In this document: positions 1-5,784 of the stretch, one piece after another
Layout: every line of letters begins with the position of its first letter
Position numbering within the stretch: position 1 is the stretch's first letter
NCBI GenBank assembly: GCA_023439425.1
Contig: JAEXNZ010000544.1
Span: 1 to 14,539 of the forward strand
Direction: 5' to 3'
Length of the DNA: 14,539 nucleotides
DNA from: Pseudomonadota bacterium
GTDB taxonomy: Bacteria; Pseudomonadota; Gammaproteobacteria; Xanthomonadales; Xanthomonadaceae
Position numbers and translations under genes: made by a program
Notes under the pieces: model-generated
The model's input: the letters and a program-made list of their open reading frames with translations, nothing else
What the model was told of the DNA's origin: nothing
Databases searched by the model: none

Positions 1-220
1 GCTCAGGCACCCCGCCCCCCCCTCCAGGCGGGCAACCCCGGGCTCAACGACCCGGAGGTCGCACGAGAATCGACCGCCGATAACGGTGCCGCGCCCGGTG
101 GGGCATGATCGTGGAACGAATCCGCCAGTAAAACTACCCATGGGCGCTACCGCACAATTGCCGTTGTGCGGGCCGACGTCGGGTGCGAGCGTGGTTCCCT
201 GGCCTCCCGCGGTGCCCGGC
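1..220. other. Non-coding left edge with small hairpins, upstream of the lipoprotein gene
   Basis: No convincing gene is seen here. Two short GC-rich stem-loops lie at the extreme left: CCCGCC (11-16) with GGCGGG (27-32), and CCGGG (38-42) with CCCGG (51-55). A better hairpin, CCGCACAA (150-157) and TTGTGCGG (164-171), has an 8-bp perfect stem and a 6-nt loop, and sits about 50 bp before the lipoprotein start. Copy A of a 62-bp repeat covers 58-119. I see no good -35/-10 pair and no strong ribosome binding site for the downstream gene. The hairpins may be the end of an upstream transcription unit or part of a REP-type element; the sequence does not decide between these. Confidence 0.5.
58..119 (+). 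repeat. 62-bp intergenic repeat, copy A
   Basis: This copy aligns without gaps to 1329-1390 at 49 of 62 positions. The best conserved part is the core GCGCCCGGTRGGGCATGA followed by YCGKGGAACG. Both copies are outside genes and in the same orientation, one on each side of the lipoprotein gene. The similarity also shows as the same peptide, RPVGHDRGT, when both copies are read in the frame used here, which is a side effect of the DNA repeat and not evidence of coding. It probably belongs to a family of dispersed intergenic elements in this genome, though only two copies can be seen in the window. Confidence 0.65.
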
Positions 221-1282
221 ATGCTTAAGTGTCCCTCCAGCGTTTACCTGGCGCTGCTCTCCACCGCCCTGCTCTGCAGCTGCGCCACCCTCGGCCCGCA
301 GAGCATTCCGCGCGATCGCCAGGGCTACTCCAGCGCCATCAGTGACTCCTGGAAGGAACAGACCCTGCTCAACATCGTGCGGCTGCGCTATGCCGATGCC
401 CCGATGTTCCTGGATGTGTCCTCCATCGTGGCCTCGTACTCGGCCGAGGGCCAGGTCGATGCCTCCGCTACGTTCCCGCCGCACGACTCGGGCACCCCCA
501 CCATCGGCGGCTACGGCCGCTTCACCACCAAGCCGACCATTTCCTATGCACCGCTGACCGGGGACAAGTTCACCCAGAGCCTGCTGCGCCCGATTGCCCC
601 TGCCTCGGTGTTCCAGATGATCCAGGCCGGGTATCCAGCCGATTTCATCATCGGCGCCACGACCCGCGCGATCAACGGCCACTACAACCGCTCGGCGGGG
701 ATCAATGCGCGCGCAGCGGATCCCCAGTTTGTGCAGCTGTCCGAGCTGCTGCGCAAGGTACAGCGTGCTGAAGGCCTGGGCATGCGCATCGAGCGCCGCG
801 ACAATGGCGACGCTACGGTGTTGTTCTTTCGCGGTGATGCATCGCCCCAGCTGGCGGCCGATGTGGCCCACGTGCGTGAACTGATGCGCATCCGACCCTC
901 GCCCGAGTTCAACCTGGTGTACGGGGCGACGCCGCGCAACGATACCGAGATTGCGTTGCTGACGCGTTCGATGCTGGAGATTCTGCTGGATTTCTCCAAT
1001 TGCATTGATGTGCCGCCCGAGCACATCGCCGAGGGACGCACGCTGGCCGGGTATGCAGCAGACGGCACCGGCCCAGGCTCGCATCGTCTGGCAACGATTC
1101 ACAGCGGCGCACAGGCACCGGCCGATGCCTACGCTGCGGTGCGCTACCGTGACACGTGGTATTGGGTGGATGACCGTGACATGGCCTCCAAGCGTGCGTT
1201 CGCGTTCATGATGATGTTCTTCTCACTGGCCGAAACCGGCACCAGCAGCCCCGCCCCGGTGCTGACCGTCGGCGCCAATTAG
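221..1282 (+). CDS. Putative lipoprotein of unknown function
   Basis: Encodes 353 residues from the ATG at 221. The open frame extends upstream to 86, but that stretch crosses copy A of the repeat and a hairpin. The ATG at 221 also places a standard signal peptide at the N-terminus: MLKC, a hydrophobic stretch over residues 8-18, then LCSC with the probable lipidated cysteine at C21. No clear Shine-Dalgarno sequence precedes it, and in-frame GTG 191 or ATG 140 cannot be excluded. After lipobox cleavage the protein begins CATLGPQSIP. The mature part has no membrane segment or catalytic motif I recognise. Conserved-looking stretches are SWKEQTLLNIVRLRYADAP (about 43-61), an Ile/Thr-rich middle, and a Trp/Tyr-rich end (RYRDTWYWVDDRD, 308-320) followed by a hydrophobic FMMMFFSL. 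It is probably anchored in the outer membrane facing the periplasm. It is transcribed convergently to the regulator at 1496-3844 and shares no operon with the other genes here. The function is unknown. Confidence 0.8.
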   Translation: MLKCPSSVYLALLSTALLCSCATLGPQSIPRDRQGYSSAISDSWKEQTLLNIVRLRYADAPMFLDVSSIVASYSAEGQVDASATFPPHDSGTPTIGGYGRFTTKPTISYAPLTGDKFTQSLLRPIAPASVFQMIQAGYPADFIIGATTRAINGHYNRSAGINARAADPQFVQLSELLRKVQRAEGLGMRIERRDNGDATVLFFRGDASPQLAADVAHVRELMRIRPSPEFNLVYGATPRNDTEIALLTRSMLEILLDFSNCIDVPPEHIAEGRTLAGYAADGTGPGSHRLATIHSGAQAPADAYAAVRYRDTWYWVDDRDMASKRAFAFMMMFFSLAETGTSSPAPVLTVGAN

Positions 1283-1303
1283 TAGAGCCGGGCTTGCCCG
1301 GCT
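1282..1303 (+). repeat. GTAG-headed REP-like hairpin overlapping the lipoprotein stop codon
   Basis: The sequence GTAG at 1282-1285 heads a perfect stem: AGCCGGGC (1286-1293), loop TT, GCCCGGCT (1296-1303). The first G of GTAG is the last base of the lipoprotein TAG stop at 1280-1282. Short stem-loops with a GTAG head are typical REP elements of Stenotrophomonas and related genera. No T-run follows, so it is not a classical intrinsic terminator, but it could protect the 3' end of the lipoprotein mRNA or limit read-through toward the convergent regulator gene. Confidence 0.6.
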
Positions 1304-1328
1304 GGCCGGATGTATGGACATCGGTAGC

Positions 1329-1390
1329 GTCGCACGACAGTCGACGGCGCGCAGCGGTGCAGCGCCCGGTAGGGCATGACCGGGGAACGG
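1329..1390 (+). repeat. 62-bp intergenic repeat, copy B
   Basis: This is the second copy of the repeat at 58-119, with 13 differences over 62 bp. It begins 25 bp after the REP-like hairpin. Its last bases overlap the left arm of a further stem-loop, CCGGGG (1380-1385) with CCCCGG (1399-1404) and a 13-nt loop. The rest of the convergent gap, 1405-1495, shows no gene or obvious structure apart from a short C-run near 1487-1493. Confidence 0.65.
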
Positions 1391-1495
1391 AGGCATTGCC
1401 CCGGCAGGGTCCATGCGTTAAAGCGCCGATCACCGTCAACGGCAGGCGTCTTGCGACCGCCTCTACCAAAGCGACCAACGCGATCACCCCCCCAT

Positions 1496-3844
1496 TTACA
1501 ACAGCGGCACCCCATCCAGCGCGCGTTCGCCCGCCAACGCCTGGGCCTGCTGCTCCGCTGCCCGCATCAGCGCAACATCCCCGCGCTTCCTATGCAGTTC
1601 CCATGCCTGCCACGCCACCCGGTAATCAGCGCGCGTGTACGGATCCAGCTCGCCCAGCACCGAACTCGCCTCTTCCAACCGATCCGCCACCATCAACACC
1701 CGCGCTCGCAGTAGACCCGCGCGCACCTGGTCATTGCCACTGCCGTCACGATTGGCCACCGTCAGCGCGCGGTCGGCTGCAGCCAGCGCCGCGGCAGGTT
1801 CACCAAAGCGCGCCTGTGCTACGGCTTCGAAAAATGCTTCACCCGGTGACGGCGTCGGCTGCCCCGGCGGCTGCTGCGCCTGCCAGCGAGTGATCCAGCG
1901 CTGCGCCGCTGCCTGCGTGCCAGCCGCCTGCACCGCCACCACGACCGTGGAGACGTCCAGGGTTTCGGCAAGGTCCGGCAGCTGCGCCGCCAGTTGCGCG
2001 GCCAACTTCCGATCACCGCGCGCCACCGCCTGCGCCATCCGCAACCGCTGCAGCACCTGACCGGAGGTGCCCGACGTCGGCAGCGCGCGCAGCGCCTGCT
2101 CCGCCTGCGCAAGCTGTCCATTGGCCTGAGCCGCCTCGACCTGGGTGCCGCGCACCACGGCCAGCAGGCGTGCATCTTCCAGGCGCGGGATGAGCGGCAC
2201 ACTCTGCTCGAGGGTCACTGCCGCAGCCGCCGGCTGCACCGTGCTCAGTTCCGCCGACGCCTTGGACGCCAGCGTCGCGGCCATGTAATCAAACACCTGG
2301 TAGCGACGAAACACCTCGATCGCCGCGTCGAACTCCTGCACCGCCTGCGCCCAGTGATTGCGTAGCGCCTCGATCCGACCCAGATTGGCCCCGACCATCG
2401 CGGCAGACACAGTGTCGCCGGTACGGCGCATGGCCATGCGTGCCTGCCCGAGGTCGCTCGCTGCGGCCTCCAGCTGCCCCAGCTGCGCGCGCGCCGCGCC
2501 ACGCCCGTTGTAGGCATTGCCCAACAGGGTGACGTCGCCGCCTTCACCGACGCGTGCCGCCGTCTCCAGGGCCTGCGTGTAATGACGCTGCGCCACGTCG
2601 GCGCGCCCCTCCCGCAGCGCAACCGAGCCCAATCCCATCAACGCCTTGGCGCGGACGGCGGGTTCAGCGTCACCGGCCTGCGCTTCGGCCTGCTCGAACA
2701 GACCAGCGGCCGCGTCCATGTGCCCGGCCCGGTAGGCCAGCTGGCCCTCGCGCACCTGCACGCTGGCCCGCCGGCGCACCTCCTGCGGCAACGCCTGGAT
2801 CTGCGAGCGCGCTGCTTCAAGCTGCCCGGCATCCAGCTCGGCGTCGATCCGGCGCAGCTGCTCCTGCAGCGCCGTGGGTGCCGCAGTGTGCGGCGGCGTG
2901 CGTCCGGCACGCTGCAACCAGCTGTCAATCGCCACCGCCATCGCCTGCAGCGCGGTGTCGCCGGAGGCTTCCACGCTGGTGTCTTCGTCCTGGCTGATCG
3001 TGCGCAGCTGCACCCTCCATTGCGCGCCGAGCTTTCGCGCGGTGGGCACCAGCAGCCAGCGCGCATCGCTGCGCACGCGTACATCGCGCAGCGACTCCAG
3101 GTCGACAGGATGGGTCGCACTGCGCGAACCCAGTACGGCGTCCAGATGCAGCGACTGCTCGCTGGGCGTAACCCTCAAGTGGGCCGCGCGTAGCCGCTCT
3201 GCGGCGTAGTCCATCGCGCCCAGGCGCACCCAGCTGACCTCTGCATCGGCGGGTTCAACCTGCACCGGCAGCACCGTCACCTGCGTCTGCGCGGCCTCCA
3301 CGGCGGGCGCGTTACTGCGCAGGAACAGTGGCAGTCCTGCAACCGCCACCATGCCCAGCGCCAGCACCCCCACCAGCACCATCGCAATCTTCCATCTGCG
3401 CCACCGGGGCTCGGATGCAGCACTGACCGGTGCCGATGCCGGCTCGGGCATCGCCAACGGCTCCGGGACCGACACGTATCCGGTCTCTGGCTCGGCCTGA
3501 TCGACCGGCGCAGCGACGGCAGCATCGACTACGTCCACCTCCGCCACCCAGCGGTAGCCGAAACCGGGCACGGTGCGGATCACGGTCTGGCGGTCGCCGG
3601 CGTCGTCCAGCGCCTTGCGCGCGCGGCGCAGCGTCTGGGTAATCACGGTGTCACTGACATCGGCCCGGCCCCACACGGCCGACACCAGTTCGTCGCGGCC
3701 GACCGCACGCTGGCGATGCTCCAGCAGATACGCAACGCATTCCAGCGACTTCAGCGGCAGCGCAATGCGCTCACCGTTGCGGGTGAGCTCACGTGCAGCG
3801 GGGTCCAGCACAAACGCGCCGAATCGGTAACGGACAAGGCGCAT
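1496..3844 (-). CDS. CadC/ToxR-like membrane-bound wHTH regulator with periplasmic TPR domain
   Basis: Encodes 782 residues from the ATG at 3844-3842, preceded by GAAAGG with 8 nt spacing. Residues 1-101 form an OmpR/PhoB-type winged helix: YRFGAFVLDPAARELTRNG at the start, ITQTLRRARKALDD as the likely recognition helix (68-81), and the wing strand IRTVPGFGYRWVAEV (89-103). A Pro/Ala/Glu-rich linker (about 104-147) leads to basic RWRRWK and one transmembrane segment (about 153-175), so the DNA-binding domain is cytoplasmic and the rest is periplasmic. The region from about 320 to the end is Ala/Leu/Gln-rich and built of helical pairs that read as TPR repeats, for example GLGSVALREGRADVAQRHYTQAL. 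No phospho-acceptor receiver domain is present. This is the CadC/ToxR one-component plan, with signal sensing in the periplasm and direct action on promoters. It is the last - strand gene, 93 bp after the protease gene and separated from it by a strong hairpin. Its target is unknown; the neighbouring surface genes are the obvious candidates. Confidence 0.88.
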   Translation of the reverse strand: MRLVRYRFGAFVLDPAARELTRNGERIALPLKSLECVAYLLEHRQRAVGRDELVSAVWGRADVSDTVITQTLRRARKALDDAGDRQTVIRTVPGFGYRWVAEVDVVDAAVAAPVDQAEPETGYVSVPEPLAMPEPASAPVSAASEPRWRRWKIAMVLVGVLALGMVAVAGLPLFLRSNAPAVEAAQTQVTVLPVQVEPADAEVSWVRLGAMDYAAERLRAAHLRVTPSEQSLHLDAVLGSRSATHPVDLESLRDVRVRSDARWLLVPTARKLGAQWRVQLRTISQDEDTSVEASGDTALQAMAVAIDSWLQRAGRTPPHTAAPTALQEQLRRIDAELDAGQLEAARSQIQALPQEVRRRASVQVREGQLAYRAGHMDAAAGLFEQAEAQAGDAEPAVRAKALMGLGSVALREGRADVAQRHYTQALETAARVGEGGDVTLLGNAYNGRGAARAQLGQLEAAASDLGQARMAMRRTGDTVSAAMVGANLGRIEALRNHWAQAVQEFDAAIEVFRRYQVFDYMAATLASKASAELSTVQPAAAAVTLEQSVPLIPRLEDARLLAVVRGTQVEAAQANGQLAQAEQALRALPTSGTSGQVLQRLRMAQAVARGDRKLAAQLAAQLPDLAETLDVSTVVVAVQAAGTQAAAQRWITRWQAQQPPGQPTPSPGEAFFEAVAQARFGEPAAALAAADRALTVANRDGSGNDQVRAGLLRARVLMVADRLEEASSVLGELDPYTRADYRVAWQAWELHRKRGDVALMRAAEQQAQALAGERALDGVPLL

Positions 3845-3899
3845 CAGCCAGGCCTTTCAGGTACGCAGGGAAGCAATCCCCCATCGTACGACAGGCCAC

Positions 3900-3926
3900 A
3901 CGGTCGCGCCGACCCGGCGCGACCGT
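3900..3926. terminator. 12-bp perfect hairpin after the protease gene, possible terminator
   Basis: ACGGTCGCGCCG (3900-3911), loop ACC, CGGCGCGACCGT (3915-3926) is a perfect inverted repeat. It starts 11 nt after the protease stop codon on the - strand, where an intrinsic terminator is expected. No T-run follows on either strand, so it may stop RNA polymerase poorly, act mainly as a 3' mRNA stabiliser, or give partial read-through into the regulator gene downstream. Confidence 0.6.
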
Positions 3927-3937
3927 CATTCCCCCAT

Positions 3938-5710
3938 TCAGTTGATCTTGACCATCAACCGTGCGCCGCTGATGTCCTGGGTGGCCGACACCGCCAGGTA
4001 ATACTGGCCCTGCGCCGGGTTGACCACGCTGATGGCCTGGTTGACCCCGGGGCGCGCGGAAGCGCCTGCGTTCTCGTTCGGCAACGGGTCCATCCCGTAG
4101 CCCAGCAGCAGCTGCATTTCACCGCGCCCGGCATAGGTGGTGATGTCGATCCGGCTTTTGCCGGCCGGCACGTCAATGACATACAGCGCGCGGTCGCCGG
4201 CGCTCATGGCCGGCAGCAGCATGGCCGTACCCGGGCTGGTAGGAATGCCGTCAATCGGTAGTCCGAATGTGCGCGCGCGCTCCACCGCGGCCGCTGCATC
4301 CAGGATGCCTGCACCATTGGGCTGGCTCTGCTTGACCGGGAAAGCCCGTGCGGTGGCCTTCAGCAGCCCTTCCACCTGTGACGGGGTGAGCGGCTGCGGG
4401 GCCACGCTCTGCATCAGCGCGACCACGCCCACCACATGCGGGGTGGCCATCGAGGTACCGGTGTAGCCGGCCATGATGTCGTTGCCGGGCACGGTGGCCC
4501 CATCGTTGAGGGTGGACCAGATGTAGCCGTTCGGGTTGCCTTCGGTGCCCGCCCCGCCCGGCGCGGCCAGATCGATGCCCGCGCCGTAGTTGGAGTAACC
4601 GGCGCGTTGCCCGGAATAGCCGGTCGCACCGACCGTGACCACGTTGGCGCAGCTGGCCGGCGCATGTCCGGTCACCGGGGCATTGTCATTGCCCGCCGCG
4701 ACAACGACCACCGTGCCCAGGCCCACCGCCGTGTTGATTGCCGCCTGGGTATCCGCATCGCATTCATGCGCCCCGCCGAGGCTCATGTTGATCACCTCGG
4801 CCGGGTTGGCATTGTCCGGCACGCCTTCGATATGCCCGCCGGCCGCCCAGACGATGGCGTCGTTGATGTCGGAGGTATACCCTCCGCAGCGGCCCAGCAC
4901 GCGCACCGGTACCACCTTGGCGTTGTAGGCAATGCCCGCGCCGGCCTGGCCGTTGTTGGTCACTTCGGCGATGGTGCCGCTTACATGGGTACCGTGCCAG
5001 CTGCTGTTGCTGGCCGGTGCACCCGCGCCGCATTCGTTGACGGCGCTGTAGTCGCCGATATCCCAGCCACCGGGCACGCGCTCGTCGGTGGCACGGTGCG
5101 ACACGAAGGCATCGGAGATGAAGTCGTAACCCGGCAGCAGGTTGGCTTCCAGGTCGGCGTGGTGGGTGGCCCCGGTGTCGATGACGGCCACCACCACTCC
5201 GGTCCCGGAAGCGCCGGCCCCCCAAGCGCTGGTGATGCGCGCGCCACCGGCACCGGTGCCGTAGTGCCACATCTGGTTTGTGGAAAGCGCCGGATCATTG
5301 GGCAGATCGGCCCGGTGCATCAGGCGGTCGACGCGCACGCTGTCCACGTTCGGGTCGGCGGCAATGGCCCGCATCAGCACCTCTGCCTGGCTGCGATCGA
5401 GGCGCTGCGAAGCGCGGACGACGTGCTGGCCACGGAACGTGTTACGCAGCGTTTTGATCTGCAGGGCTGCACTGCTCTGCTGCCCGGCCAGACGCGCGCC
5501 CATCTGCGGGCGGGCACGTCCGGCGGCCGCATCCAGCGAGCGCTGGCGTGCGGCGGGCTGGGTGCGTTCGGCACTGCCGGTCTTGTAGGTAACGATGAAG
5601 CGCGGCGACACGGTGGCATCGTCGATCGAGGTCAGGTCGACGCTGCCGGCAAAGGCCGGGGCGCAGGCGGCGGCGACCAGCAGGCTGAGTGCGGTACGGC
5701 GGAAGATCAT
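3938..5710 (-). CDS. Secreted subtilisin-like serine protease (family S8) with PPC domain
   Basis: Encodes 590 residues from the ATG at 5710-5708, which has AGGA 8 nt upstream and puts the signal peptide MIFRRTALSLLVAAACAPAFA at the N-terminus. An in-frame ATG at 5761 would add 17 residues ahead of the signal and lies in an intergenic hairpin. Residues 35-133 resemble an I9-type propeptide that chaperones folding and is removed. The catalytic domain (about 140-480) has the complete triad: D178 in VIDTG, H239 in HGTHVSG, S420 in GTSMATPH, with the oxyanion Asn N341 in AAGND. Cysteines in NECGAG, GRCGGY, HECDAD and ASCANV suggest disulfides. Residues 495-590 match a bacterial pre-peptidase C-terminal (PPC) domain, usually removed or used for targeting. 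The architecture matches the extracellular proteases of Xanthomonas and Stenotrophomonas, which leave the cell through type II secretion; that route is inferred here. The gene lies 74 nt downstream of the adhesin gene on the same strand, suggesting co-transcription and a possible role in surface-protein processing. Confidence 0.95.
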   Translation of the reverse strand: MIFRRTALSLLVAAACAPAFAGSVDLTSIDDATVSPRFIVTYKTGSAERTQPAARQRSLDAAAGRARPQMGARLAGQQSSAALQIKTLRNTFRGQHVVRASQRLDRSQAEVLMRAIAADPNVDSVRVDRLMHRADLPNDPALSTNQMWHYGTGAGGARITSAWGAGASGTGVVVAVIDTGATHHADLEANLLPGYDFISDAFVSHRATDERVPGGWDIGDYSAVNECGAGAPASNSSWHGTHVSGTIAEVTNNGQAGAGIAYNAKVVPVRVLGRCGGYTSDINDAIVWAAGGHIEGVPDNANPAEVINMSLGGAHECDADTQAAINTAVGLGTVVVVAAGNDNAPVTGHAPASCANVVTVGATGYSGQRAGYSNYGAGIDLAAPGGAGTEGNPNGYIWSTLNDGATVPGNDIMAGYTGTSMATPHVVGVVALMQSVAPQPLTPSQVEGLLKATARAFPVKQSQPNGAGILDAAAAVERARTFGLPIDGIPTSPGTAMLLPAMSAGDRALYVIDVPAGKSRIDITTYAGRGEMQLLLGYGMDPLPNENAGASARPGVNQAISVVNPAQGQYYLAVSATQDISGARLMVKIN

Positions 5711-5736
5711 GAAAGGTTTCCTGGCAGACGGGGAAC

Positions 5737-5763
5737 GCGTGACCGCCACGGCGGCGGCCACGC
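5737..5763 (-). promoter_or_regulatory. 11-bp hairpin between adhesin and protease genes, possible attenuator
   Basis: In the - strand transcript GCGUGGCCGCC pairs with GGCGGUCACGC around a 5-nt loop. One pair is G·U, which is a mismatch in the opposite-strand RNA (A with C), so the fold is stronger in the transcript that carries the genes. It lies in the 74-nt gap after the adhesin stop and before the protease ribosome binding site. No T-run follows. It could lower protease expression relative to the adhesin, stabilise the adhesin mRNA end, or mark a processing point. Confidence 0.45.
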
Positions 5764-5784
5764 AGGAGGACGTGCGGTGTGGGA

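Noticed and set aside
1..108. A short open frame entering from the left edge and ending with TGA at 106-108, as a possible gene tail
   Set aside because: Its second half coincides with repeat copy A, which also occurs in non-coding DNA at 1329-1390. The remaining residues are Pro/Ala-rich and not recognisable, so a real C-terminus cannot be supported.
134..1102. A 322-codon open frame on the - strand opposite the lipoprotein gene
   Set aside because: Composition is Arg/Gly/His-rich without motifs, and the + strand frame shows a lipoprotein signal and mixed globular composition.
1294..1893. A 199-codon open frame on the + strand through the convergent gap and into the regulator gene
   Set aside because: It runs through the REP-like hairpin, repeat copy B and antisense to the regulator's 3' end; composition is Pro/Ala/Arg-rich with no motif.
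5711..5761. A longer protease with 17 extra N-terminal residues from ATG 5761
   Set aside because: The extension would lie within the intergenic hairpin, and push the signal peptide inward. ATG 5710 has a better ribosome binding site and a standard signal peptide.
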